Below, piece after piece: positions 27,401-35,345 of a stretch of DNA of 64,000 bases. The position numbers and the translations under genes are program-made. This DNA is from JAIUNP01 sp020161975 (GTDB lineage: Bacteria; Pseudomonadota; Alphaproteobacteria; Rhizobiales; Beijerinckiaceae), in assembly GCA_036745275.1 (NCBI GenBank), contig DAIOGK010000004.1, positions 62,001 to 126,000 of the forward strand, written 5' to 3'. The stretch's first letter is position 1; every line of letters begins with the position of its first letter. The notes beneath the pieces are model-generated. The model did no database searches, was not told the origin of the DNA, and saw only the letters and a list, made by a program, of their open reading frames with translations.

Positions 27401-28407
27401 TTCATCGTCTCCCGCATCCATTCGCGCGCCGTGGAAAGGCGCGAATAGACACCGTAAAGGCCCGCAAGACCGCAGCCGTCGCCCCAACTGACGACGCCGA
27501 CCTGTACCCAGCCGTTGTTGCCGTCGCGCACAATCAGGGGTCCGCCGCTGTCCCCCTGGCAGGAATCCTTGCCGCCATCAGGCACGCCGGCACACAGCAT
27601 CGTGCCGGTGATGACATTGCCCGCCTCGGTCATGATGAAATCCTCGACGATTTTGCGCCGCGATGGATCCAGCCGCATGATGTCGGTGAGGTTGCCGGCC
27701 ACTTCAAGCGCGCGCTGGCGCCGCGCTTCGATGATGTTGATGTTGCACTGGCCGCTGTCGGCCATGGCGATGGGGACCTGCAACAGCTTGTCCGAGAGGC
27801 CTCCGCTTTCCGTTGTGCCCCAACCGATAACGGTCGCCCGGGTGCCGGATTTCGTAAGGCGCGCGTCGCTTTCGGCATCGACCAGCCTGACCTTTCCGGC
27901 CTTCCGGTCGGTGCGGACCGGCCGGGCCAGTTCGATCAGTGCAAAGTCGTTCTCCATGCGGTCGGCATCGTACCTTTCATGCTTCACGATCCGGGCAACC
28001 TTGATGCGGTCACCTCCGCGAAAATTGACCGAGCCGGCGTAGATATCGATGTTCTCCGGCGGTTGGGTGGATTTGGGATCGTCTTGCGAAACCACGCAAT
28101 GAGCCGCCGTCAGCACCCAACGATCCGCGATGAGGCTGCCGCCGCAGAAGTGGCCATTCGCCTCGTTGCCGGGTGGGGTCTCCGCCAGGAGCAGCGAGAC
28201 CTGAAACGGATACTGCCCTGCCCGGACCGGGGTGCCGCCGATGATCTTGCCGCCGGTCGGGGTGCTGGCCTGGATTACCCGCTCAACGCGCGCCTTTGCG
28301 GCATCAAAGGGCAACGGGCGCGACTGGAACCTCTCGGCTGCGGCGGTCGGTGCCTGCATCTCCAACACAGCCACCAGGCCGAAACACAGCAAGCCGGTCC
28401 ATCGCAT
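27397..28407 (-). CDS. Trypsin-like serine protease, Asp189 type (first of trio)
   Basis: 336 residues, signal peptide about 1-24, propeptide ending GGK54|I55IGG. The triad is complete: His103 (LTAAHC), Asp154 (ENDFALIEL), Ser287 (CQGDSGGPL). Asp281 is the trypsin Asp189, so cleavage after Arg or Lys is expected, which matches its own activation site and that of the third protease. Cys221 and Cys272 enclose the enlarged 170-loop (51 positions). ATG at 28407 is preceded by GGGAG. It is the first gene of the three-gene unit; upstream lies a gene-poor gap of about 290 nt where the promoter must be. Confidence 0.92.
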   Translation of the reverse strand: MRWTGLLCFGLVAVLEMQAPTAAAERFQSRPLPFDAAKARVERVIQASTPTGGKIIGGTPVRAGQYPFQVSLLLAETPPGNEANGHFCGGSLIADRWVLTAAHCVVSQDDPKSTQPPENIDIYAGSVNFRGGDRIKVARIVKHERYDADRMENDFALIELARPVRTDRKAGKVRLVDAESDARLTKSGTRATVIGWGTTESGGLSDKLLQVPIAMADSGQCNINIIEARRQRALEVAGNLTDIMRLDPSRRKIVEDFIMTEAGNVITGTMLCAGVPDGGKDSCQGDSGGPLIVRDGNNGWVQVGVVSWGDGCGLAGLYGVYSRLSTAREWMRETMK

Positions 28408-28696
28408 GTCCTGAACTCCCGCAGAGCCACCCTCGGTCAGCATCGTAGGCACACCGCGACCGGATAATGGCAGACTGCGACCGGGCAGGACCGTCGTCAA
28501 GCCACGTTCGGGCGAGAATGGCGACGGAGACATGGGTCGATCTGGATGCGCGGCCCGGACCTCGGGCTATCCCTCATGCGGGGCCAGGTTTCGGGTCGCC
28601 AGAGGGCGGTGCCGGTTGCTGCCCTTCCTCCATGAACGGCTGCCCCACGGGGCTATTCCGCTCACTGTCAGAGATCAGACGGCACCGCCCCTTGGG
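28408..28696. other. Non-coding gap upstream of the trypsin trio
   Basis: About 290 nt between the start of the trypsin unit and the stop of the alpha/beta hydrolase, which reads in the same direction. I see no gene, tRNA or clear repeat here. It presumably holds the trio's promoter and the hydrolase's 3' end, but no convincing -35/-10 or terminator is visible by eye. Confidence 0.5.
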
Positions 28697-29833
28697 TCAA
28701 GGCTTGATCGTCTTGCCGAGCCAGCCGGCCATGAAGCCCGCCACCTCGAGATTGTTCTTTTCAATCATCATCATATGGCCGTTGCCCTTGATGCCATGAT
28801 CCTTCAACCGGACGAATTCGAGCGGAACACCCGCCTGTTTCATGTAGGCCGCTGTGCAGTGGTCATAGGGCGCATGGTACGATGATTCCGAAACCGCGAG
28901 CAGAACCGGTATTTTCGACAGTGCCACGAGCTTGCGGGGCGTACCCTTCTGCAACGTGCAGGTGATCAACCCCTCGCCGTCCGGTGCGGCCTGTCGCTCC
29001 ACAACGAGTTCATCGGCGCTGGCAATCGGCGGATCATAGGCCAGCGGCAGATCCGAGATGCCGTAGGCGCGTGCCTTCGGATCATTCGGGGCGTTATTGT
29101 GGAACGGCGGACCGGACGGCTCCAGTGCGACAATCGCCTTGACGAGATTGGGCCGCGCTTCCGCAATAACCCAGCCAAGCAATCCGGCCTGGGAGTGCGT
29201 GAGCAGGATGGCGGGTCCGATCCTGTCGAGCATTGCGCCGCCCGCTGCCTTCACAAGCGTCTGGGTCTCGACGTCGCTGAGCAGCGATTCCACCTGGGTT
29301 GCGTAAAACGCATCGAAAACAGGATCGCCCTTCTTGCCCGTTCCCGGCCATTGGGTGTGAAGCTTGGCCTGCGGCCATTTCCCGAGCGTCTGCGACGCCG
29401 TGAACAGTGTTTCTATCTGTTCGACGGTGAACATGCGCAGCTTGCCATTGATGTCCGGATGCCAGACCGAGCGGCCCCGCGCCGGCTGGTCAACCATGTA
29501 GACGACGTATCCCTGCTCGATGAAGTACTCGGCCCAGCCCTTGCGCCCGTCGGGGGTCTGCATCCAGTTCGTTGCAGTCTGGGCTGCGCCGTGGATCAGC
29601 ACGATGGGAAAGGGCTGCCGGACCTCGCGCGGGGCGAGGCGTTCGACATACATCTGGCCCGCCATGACCTGCTTGCCGGGCTCACCGACATATTGCCCGC
29701 CCGCATAGAAGAAGCTGCGGTTGGCAACGGTGCTGGCGATGCCGCCTCCGGCGCCCGGTTGTTGGGTCTGGGCAACCACAGACGACGCTGTGGCGACCAA
29801 GAGGCAGAGGGCGACGGAAGCGGCTTTCAACAT
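28697..29833 (-). CDS. Exported alpha/beta hydrolase (esterase-like)
   Basis: 378 residues with signal peptide MLKAASVALCLLVATASSVV. The alpha/beta-hydrolase core shows the oxyanion motif IVLIHGAAQT, the nucleophile Ser214 in LLTHSQAG, and a late His in NGHMMMIE, close to the C-terminus. It probably hydrolyses an ester in the periplasm. It is the last gene of the unit PrpF-type isomerase, Bug protein, hydrolase, 12 nt after the Bug gene, so the ester may feed the acid that the Bug protein binds. Natural substrate unknown. Confidence 0.88.
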   Translation of the reverse strand: MLKAASVALCLLVATASSVVAQTQQPGAGGGIASTVANRSFFYAGGQYVGEPGKQVMAGQMYVERLAPREVRQPFPIVLIHGAAQTATNWMQTPDGRKGWAEYFIEQGYVVYMVDQPARGRSVWHPDINGKLRMFTVEQIETLFTASQTLGKWPQAKLHTQWPGTGKKGDPVFDAFYATQVESLLSDVETQTLVKAAGGAMLDRIGPAILLTHSQAGLLGWVIAEARPNLVKAIVALEPSGPPFHNNAPNDPKARAYGISDLPLAYDPPIASADELVVERQAAPDGEGLITCTLQKGTPRKLVALSKIPVLLAVSESSYHAPYDHCTAAYMKQAGVPLEFVRLKDHGIKGNGHMMMIEKNNLEVAGFMAGWLGKTIKP

Positions 29834-29845
29834 CGGTCCCCGCCC

Positions 29846-30820
29846 TCAGTTCAATTTGAAACCGGAAGCGGCGATGACCGTTTTCCAGCGCGCGGATTCG
29901 GCTTTCATCATGGCCGCGAACTCCTCAGGCGAACTGCCGATCGGCTCCGCGCCTTCCGAGGCAAGGCGCCCCTTGATGAGGTCGCTCTTGATCGAATCGA
30001 TAATGGCCCCGCGCAATTTGTCCGCCACCTCCTTCGGCGTACCTTTGGGGACGACAAAGCCATACCAGGCGGTTGCATCGTAATCGGGATATCCGAGGGA
30101 TGCGATGGTCGGTACGCCCTTGAGCTGCTCCACCGGCTTCTTGCCCGTGACGGCCAGCGCCTTGAGATTGCCGCCCTCGATCAGGCCGATCACCGAGGGG
30201 ATCGTTGTGATCATCATCTGGGTCTGACCACCGACAAGATCATTCAGCGCAGGGCCAGCGCCGGCGTAGGGCAAGTGCTGGATCTGCAACCCCGCCATAT
30301 GGTTGAACAGCAGCACGGCAACGTGGCTGGCCGATCCATTGCCGGCCGAACCGTAGTTCAGCTTGCCGGGGTTCGCTTTGGCGTAATCCACCAGGTCCTT
30401 GAACGAGTTGAAGGGCGAGGCCTTGGGCACCACCATGACCAGCGGCGCGGCGGCAATAAGGGTCAAAGGATCGAACGCGGTCAGCGGGTCGACCTTCACT
30501 GACTTGAAGAGGTGGGGGTTGACGGTCATCGGCCCCTGGTTGGCCATCAGAACGGTATATCCATCAGGTTCGGCGGCTGCTGCCTGCGATACGGCGAGAT
30601 TGCCGCCCGCCGATCCGTTGTTCTCGACGACCATGGACTTGCCCAGCCGCTCGCCAACGCCTTGCGCAACAAGGCGGGCGATCGCATCGGTGCCGCCGCC
30701 AGCCGCATAAGGCACCAGCAACTTGATCGGACGGTTCGGGAAATCGGCCTGCGCGAGTGCGGGGCCAGAAGCGGCGGCCAGCAGAAGCCCGGCACAAAGG
30801 GTTCGGCGGTTGAGTGACAT
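29846..30820 (-). CDS. Bug/TctC-family solute-binding protein
   Basis: 324 residues, signal peptide MSLNRRTLCAGLLLAAASG, then the Bug family features FPNRPIKLLVPYAAGGGTDAIAR, VENNGSAGGN, GSAGNGSASHVA and LPYAGAGPALNDLVGG. Such proteins capture a small carboxylate in the periplasm for a TctAB permease, but none is in this operon; the nearest TctA/TctB is at 45.5 kb. It is probably cotranscribed with the isomerase gene upstream (62 nt between) and the hydrolase downstream. Confidence 0.93.
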   Translation of the reverse strand: MSLNRRTLCAGLLLAAASGPALAQADFPNRPIKLLVPYAAGGGTDAIARLVAQGVGERLGKSMVVENNGSAGGNLAVSQAAAAEPDGYTVLMANQGPMTVNPHLFKSVKVDPLTAFDPLTLIAAAPLVMVVPKASPFNSFKDLVDYAKANPGKLNYGSAGNGSASHVAVLLFNHMAGLQIQHLPYAGAGPALNDLVGGQTQMMITTIPSVIGLIEGGNLKALAVTGKKPVEQLKGVPTIASLGYPDYDATAWYGFVVPKGTPKEVADKLRGAIIDSIKSDLIKGRLASEGAEPIGSSPEEFAAMMKAESARWKTVIAASGFKLN

Positions 30821-30882
30821 TCAGGTATCCTCCAGAGTTCAGTTTTATGGACAAGGTGTGCCGCGCAACACGCGGCGTTGGC

Positions 30883-31950
30883 TCAAGCGGCGAGTGCCGT
30901 CGGAAGGTGCAGGTAGCCGTCGAAAATCAGGCGGGCGGTGCGGATGACGGACACCACCGGCGCGCCGTCAGCGCCGGGATCGATCCCGAGTTCCAGCTTG
31001 CCGGAGGGGTGCTCGATAACGACCCGGCTCGGCGCAGCGATTCCGCTAAGCGCATGGACTAAAGTCCCCTGCGTCGCAGCTGCGGTCGCAAGGCCGACAG
31101 CGCCGGTGACAGCCAGCGCCTTATGGCACTCATGCGGCATGAAGTAGCGGGCCGAGAATGTTCCGCCGAACTGCGGTTCGGCAATCAGCACCGGCTTCGG
31201 GATGACCAGACCTGACACATCGCCCAGCCCCATCCGGCGACCGGCCTCGCGCCGGATGACTTCGAGCCAGCGCATGAAGGTTTTGTCGGCATCAAGATCG
31301 GCCGGTGTCTCGTGGCCCGTCTTGCCCATGGCGGACGCCGGGATCACGACCAGCGGCATGGCGGCATCAATCAGGGTGACGGGAATGCCGTCGATTTCTT
31401 CGCTCGGCTTGCCGGACGGCAGCAGTTTCCCCGTCTTGGCGCCTGCGGCATTCAGAAAGGCGAGGCGCACCGGGGCGGCGGTGCCGGGCACGCCGTCGAT
31501 ATGCGTGCTGCCCTCGTAACAGACCTTGCCGTTGGGCGTGTCGATCCGCGCCTCGATGATCTTGCCGGTGTTGACGTTGTGGATCCGGACCAGGGTGATG
31601 CCATCGGTTGCCGGTACCAGGCCGCGCTCAATCGCGAACGGGCCGACGGTTGCCAGCATGTTGCCGCAGTTGGGCGAGGTGTCGACAGCCCGCTCGCGCA
31701 CCTTCACCTGAGCAAACAGATAATCGACATCCGCACCTGCCTTGGTGGGCGGCCCGACAATCGCAACCTTGCTGGTGAGCGGGTTTCCGCCACCGATGCC
31801 ATCGACCTGCAACTCGTGTCCGGCCCCGAGCGCCGCAATCAGCGCGGCATCGCGCTCGTCAATCCGTTCCGGCAGATCGGAGGCCAGAAATACAGGGCCA
31901 CGCGATGTACCACCGCGCATCAAGGCGCAAGGGATCGTCATAGGGAGCAT
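30883..31950 (-). CDS. PrpF-family isomerase (4-oxalomesaconate tautomerase-like)
   Basis: 355 residues of the PrpF fold (diaminopimelate epimerase-like). IPCALMRGGTSRGPVF is the family start, and DGIGGGNPLTSKVAIV and SPNCGNMLATVGPFAIE hold the conserved substrate loop with its catalytic Cys. Relatives isomerise aconitate-like or 4-oxalomesaconate-type acids (GalD, PrpF). Which acid is used here is not known; LigU/GalD and PrpF cannot be distinguished by eye. ATG 31950 is chosen over a TTG 6 nt upstream because CAGG lies at the right spacing. It diverges from the LysR gene at 32050 across two operator-like boxes. Confidence 0.9.
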   Translation of the reverse strand: MLPMTIPCALMRGGTSRGPVFLASDLPERIDERDAALIAALGAGHELQVDGIGGGNPLTSKVAIVGPPTKAGADVDYLFAQVKVRERAVDTSPNCGNMLATVGPFAIERGLVPATDGITLVRIHNVNTGKIIEARIDTPNGKVCYEGSTHIDGVPGTAAPVRLAFLNAAGAKTGKLLPSGKPSEEIDGIPVTLIDAAMPLVVIPASAMGKTGHETPADLDADKTFMRWLEVIRREAGRRMGLGDVSGLVIPKPVLIAEPQFGGTFSARYFMPHECHKALAVTGAVGLATAAATQGTLVHALSGIAAPSRVVIEHPSGKLELGIDPGADGAPVVSVIRTARLIFDGYLHLPTALAA

Positions 31951-31958
31951 TGTCAACC

Positions 31959-31980
31959 TGATCCGATTTATGTATCAATA
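31959..31980. promoter_or_regulatory. LysR-type operator candidate, box 1
   Basis: TGAT (31959-31962), 11 nt, ATCA (31974-31977): a T-N11-A box. It begins TGATCCGAT and ends ATCAAT, as box 2 does. It lies 8 nt ahead of the isomerase start codon on the minus strand. Confidence 0.55.
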
Positions 31981-32038
31981 ACCACGATCAATGCTGTATC
32001 GATCTTTGCGTTGATTTTGAAATGCAATGAATCTAGTA

Positions 32039-32061
32039 ATTGATCCGATATGCGCATCAAT
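32039..32061. promoter_or_regulatory. LysR-type operator candidate, box 2
   Basis: ATTGAT (32039-32044), 11 nt, ATCAAT (32056-32061): a perfect inverted repeat in T-N11-A form. It overlaps the LysR start codon at 32050, which would fit autorepression. The core TGATCCGAT is identical to box 1; the two are 82 nt apart. Confidence 0.6.
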
Positions 32062-32946
32062 TTTGAACTGAACGATCTCAGAGCTTTTCTGGCCGTGCTC
32101 GATCTCGGCGGATTTCACCGGGCGGCAGAGCATCTGGGCATGTCGCAGCCTGCGCTGTCGCGCCGCATTCAGGCACTGGAGCAGATGGTGGGTTCGCCCT
32201 TGCTTGAGCGCACAACGCGCCGCGTGGCGCCGACCACGATCGGCGCCACGTTTGCGCCGCTCGCCCGCAGGCTTCTCGGCGAGTTCGAAGACAGCCTGCT
32301 GGCAATGGCAGGCCTTGGCGAGCGGCAGAGCGGGCAAATCACGCTGGCGTGCGTGCCAACGGCCACGTTCTACTTTCTCCCCCGCGCCATCGAGCGATTC
32401 AATGCGCTCTACCCGCGCATCCGCTTCCGAATTCTCGATCTTTCCAGCAATGATGGCCTGCAAAGTGTCAGCCGTGGCGAAGCGGAGTTCGGCATTAATC
32501 TGGCCGGATCGAGCGAGGCGGATCTGACCTTCACGCCGATGATCGATGACCCGTTCGTGCTGGCCTGCCGGCGCGACCATCCGCTGGCGCAGCGCGACCA
32601 CCTGTCATGGCGCGAACTTGAAAGTCAGACGCTGATCGGCGTCAGCCGCGCCAGCGGCAACCGGACGATCCTTGAAACCGCGCTTGCCAAGCAGAACATC
32701 CGGCTCGACTTCCAGTATGAGGTCAATCACCTGACAACGTCGCTCGGTCTGGTGGAAAAGGGCCTTGGCGTATCCCTCCTCCCGCGGCTGGCCACCCCGC
32801 CCGATGACCATCCGGTGATCATCACGCGACCGATCGGCAACCCGCCGATCCAGCGCACGATCGGGCTTGTCGAACGCCGGACGGCACGGCTTTCACCAGC
32901 CGCGCAGCGCTTTCGCGATATGCTGATCGAGAGCTGGAGGGTGTGA
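32050..32946 (+). CDS. LysR-family transcriptional regulator
   Basis: 298 residues. The N-terminal helix-turn-helix is DLRAFLAVLDLGGFHRAAEHLGMSQPALSRRIQALE, followed by the periplasmic-binding-like effector domain (about 90-298). It diverges from the PrpF/Bug/hydrolase operon, so it most likely controls that unit in response to a carboxylic acid, and itself. Both operator boxes fall in the 99-nt gap, one overlapping its start codon. The start is the first ATG; the ribosome site is not obvious. Confidence 0.94.
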   Translation: MRINFELNDLRAFLAVLDLGGFHRAAEHLGMSQPALSRRIQALEQMVGSPLLERTTRRVAPTTIGATFAPLARRLLGEFEDSLLAMAGLGERQSGQITLACVPTATFYFLPRAIERFNALYPRIRFRILDLSSNDGLQSVSRGEAEFGINLAGSSEADLTFTPMIDDPFVLACRRDHPLAQRDHLSWRELESQTLIGVSRASGNRTILETALAKQNIRLDFQYEVNHLTTSLGLVEKGLGVSLLPRLATPPDDHPVIITRPIGNPPIQRTIGLVERRTARLSPAAQRFRDMLIESWRV

Positions 32947-32997
32947 CGTCCTTCGTGAACCGGCGCTCAACGGGCATTTTGGTTCGATCAGGACAGC

Positions 32998-33906
32998 TCA
33001 TGCTTCCAGAGACAGGCGCGCGCACAGGGCGCGGAGCCAGCGGTTGGCAGGATCATGATGATAGCGGCCGTGCCAATGCTGTTTGACGGAAAAGCGCTCA
33101 ATCGGGAACGGACATTCGTAGACAGATAGTCCGCCAAGTTCCGCAAGGGTCGTCCCGATGTGGCGCGGCAGCGTCACGATCAAATCGCTATTGGCAAGGA
33201 TGGAAGCCAATCCGAGAAAGCCCGGCAGGCGCAGCGCGATCCGGCGGTCAATGCCCTGTTCGCGGACACTCCTTTCCAGCAAGGTCTGTCCGGTGCCGGA
33301 AACAATGCCGATATGACCTTCCCGTTGATAGTCTGTCAGCGTCAGGGGTGTCCCCAAACGAGGATGATGCGGGTTGGCAAGGCATATCCAGTCCTGTTCG
33401 AACAGGGTTTGCTGAAAAAAGCCGGCTTCGAGCATCGGGATCAGCCCCAGCGCCAGATCAACCTCGCCGTTCTGCAGGGCGAATGGCAGATCGTTGTCGA
33501 TCCGCGCGGCCTCCAGGGTCACTCCCGGCGCGAGGGAACGCACTTCTGACAGGATCGTCGGCAGCAGCGTGATATGGCTCGCATCGGTCATCGCGATGCG
33601 GAAAACGCGCGTTGCCGTAACCGGATCGAAATCTGTCCGCCAGCCGGAGATCTGTCTGAGCGCCTGCAGGGCATCCCTGACCGGCGTGATCAGCGTATCC
33701 GCCAGCGGCGTTGGCAGCATCCCCTCAGGCGTGCGCACAAACAACGGGTCGCTGAAGTGCTCACGCAACTTGCCAAGGCCGACGCTCACGGTCGGCTGCG
33801 CCAATCCCAGAGCTTCCGCCGCCCGGGTGACGCTGCCGGCGTCATGGATCGCTTCAAAAAGCCGCAACAGTCGGATGTCGATGAGGTCGAGGGACGGTGG
33901 GTTCAT
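32998..33906 (-). CDS. LysR-family transcriptional regulator
   Basis: 302 residues. The helix-turn-helix is DIRLLRLFEAIHDAGSVTRAAEALGLAQPTVSVGLGKLR, followed by LysR substrate-domain sequence (RVFRIAMTDASHITLLP). The start at ATG 33906 (MNPPSLDLID) gives the usual distance to the helix-turn-helix; ATG 33942 is possible. It diverges from the ketopantoate reductase-like gene, so it probably controls the four-gene unit at 34.0-37.0 kb. It converges with the other LysR gene with about 50 nt between them. Confidence 0.92.
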   Translation of the reverse strand: MNPPSLDLIDIRLLRLFEAIHDAGSVTRAAEALGLAQPTVSVGLGKLREHFSDPLFVRTPEGMLPTPLADTLITPVRDALQALRQISGWRTDFDPVTATRVFRIAMTDASHITLLPTILSEVRSLAPGVTLEAARIDNDLPFALQNGEVDLALGLIPMLEAGFFQQTLFEQDWICLANPHHPRLGTPLTLTDYQREGHIGIVSGTGQTLLERSVREQGIDRRIALRLPGFLGLASILANSDLIVTLPRHIGTTLAELGGLSVYECPFPIERFSVKQHWHGRYHHDPANRWLRALCARLSLEA

Positions 33907-33907
33907 G

Positions 33908-33926
33908 TCATTGCCATTTGCAATGA
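33908..33926. promoter_or_regulatory. Operator candidate upstream of the second LysR gene
   Basis: TCATTGC-CATTT-GCAATGA: perfect 7-base arms, 2 nt ahead of the LysR start. A second, shorter pair ATTG-N6-CAAT lies just beyond (about 33941-33954). It could be bound by the LysR protein itself. Confidence 0.45.
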
Positions 33927-34008
33927 TATCTATTTGTCCCATTGCATAGACAATATCTGACGCGATGCCTAGCCTCTGGGCAGATGTGGATTTGACGGGA
34001 GGCGCGGT

Positions 34009-34950
34009 GTGCGGGTCTGCATTCTTGGCGCAGGCGCATTGGGGTCGGCAATCGGCGGCACGCTCGCGGAAGCGGGTCATGATGTCACGCTGATCAACCG
34101 CAATCGCGCGCATATCGAGGCAATCCAGAAAAATGGTCTGAGGCTTCGCACTGACGGGGTAGACCGTATTGTCCGGCTGGAATCGGCGCTCACAACGGAT
34201 GGCATGGCACCGGTCGATCTCGTGATCGTGCTGGTCAAGTCGCTCGACACCGAAAGCGCAATCCTTTCCGCTCTGCCCATCATCGGGCCTGAAACCATCG
34301 TCATCTCGCTTCAGAACGGGCTTGGACAGGAAGAGACACTGGCCAATGTCGTCGGCCAGAATCGCGTGCTGGCCGGCAAGACCTACGCCGGTGGCGTGAT
34401 GATCGCGCCGGGGCATGTGATTTCCGGCACGAGGGGCAAGGAAACCATCATCGGCGAGTTGGATGGCACCATGAGCGCGCGCGTCACCGGGCTTGCAAAA
34501 GCCCTGACCGACGCCGGACTGGAAACCATGATCAGCCCGAATATTGTCGGCGCGATGTGGGACAAGCTGCTGGTCAATGTCGCCACCGGCGCCCTCGCCG
34601 GGATCACCGGCCTGACCTATGGTGCGCTGTACGCAATTCCGGAGATCGAGGCGACGGCGATTGCGGCGGTCAGTGAGGCGATGGCGGTGGCTGAAGCCAT
34701 GGGCATCGCCTTGCAGACGAACGATCCGCGCGCGCCATGGGTGAAGGCGGCTGCCGGGCTACCGCCCGAATTCAAGACCTCGATGCTTCAAAGCCTCGAA
34801 AAGGGCGCGCTGACCGAGATTGATTTCATCAATGGTTCGGTGGTGCGCGCTGGAGCACGCGTCAACATCGCCACCCCCGTCAATGCCACGCTCGTTGCGC
34901 TGATCAAGGGCGTTGAAAGAAAGCGTGTCCCGCAATCGAAAGAGCCCTGA
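34009..34950 (+). CDS. Ketopantoate reductase-family protein (PanE/ApbA fold)
   Basis: 313 residues. The N-terminal Rossmann motif is VCILGAGALGSAIGG, then VDLVIVLVKSLDT and VISLQNGLGQEE; the C-terminal helical domain includes MWDKLLVNVATGALAGITG. The fold is that of 2-dehydropantoate 2-reductase, but in this catabolic cluster it more likely reduces or oxidises another 2-oxo/2-hydroxy acid. It starts with GTG at 34009 after GGGAGGC. The following VOC gene begins directly after its stop, so an operon is clear. Pantothenate synthesis is not excluded. Confidence 0.88.
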   Translation: MRVCILGAGALGSAIGGTLAEAGHDVTLINRNRAHIEAIQKNGLRLRTDGVDRIVRLESALTTDGMAPVDLVIVLVKSLDTESAILSALPIIGPETIVISLQNGLGQEETLANVVGQNRVLAGKTYAGGVMIAPGHVISGTRGKETIIGELDGTMSARVTGLAKALTDAGLETMISPNIVGAMWDKLLVNVATGALAGITGLTYGALYAIPEIEATAIAAVSEAMAVAEAMGIALQTNDPRAPWVKAAAGLPPEFKTSMLQSLEKGALTEIDFINGSVVRAGARVNIATPVNATLVALIKGVERKRVPQSKEP

Positions 34951-35334
34951 ATGTCTGCTCCCGGCGCCTATCTCGAACATGCTGCGTTTCGCGTCCGCGA
35001 TATCGGCTGGCATATCCGCTTTTTCGAGGCCCTGTTCGGCTGGAAAGTCCGACAGATTGATGGTGATGATGCTGCGCCGAAGCAGGTCTGGATCGGCGGA
35101 ATGCAGCTGATCTCAACACCGGATTTTGACGGCACGGAAGGGCGGGTCAACCATCTGGGCATCCGTTGCGAGAATGTCGAGGCGGCGATGGCGCTTGCCT
35201 ACGCGTTCGAGGGCGTGACGGCTGATCCGCGTGGCCGAAACTGGCTGAGGTTGCCCGAAGGGTTCATCATCGAATTGCTGCCGGCGAGCAGGACAGCCGT
35301 CGCAACGGCCCTCACCGTCCATCCCGAACTTTGA
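34951..35334 (+). CDS. VOC-family (glyoxalase fold) protein
   Basis: 127 residues forming a single vicinal-oxygen-chelate module: YLEHAAFRVRDIGWHIRFFEALFGW at the start, NHLGIRCENVEAAMALA, and LPEGFIIELLPAS with the C-terminal metal-ligand Glu. This family includes isomerases, dioxygenases and epimerases; the reaction here is unknown. It begins immediately after the reductase stop and precedes the MaoC gene, so it belongs to the same pathway. Confidence 0.88.
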   Translation: MSAPGAYLEHAAFRVRDIGWHIRFFEALFGWKVRQIDGDDAAPKQVWIGGMQLISTPDFDGTEGRVNHLGIRCENVEAAMALAYAFEGVTADPRGRNWLRLPEGFIIELLPASRTAVATALTVHPEL

Positions 35335-35345
35335 AAGCAGAAGCC

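Noticed and set aside
29099..30502. Long plus-strand frame across the hydrolase and Bug genes
   Set aside because: It is a GC-rich shadow of two well-identified minus-strand genes. The protein is low in hydrophobic core and full of Arg/His/Gly.
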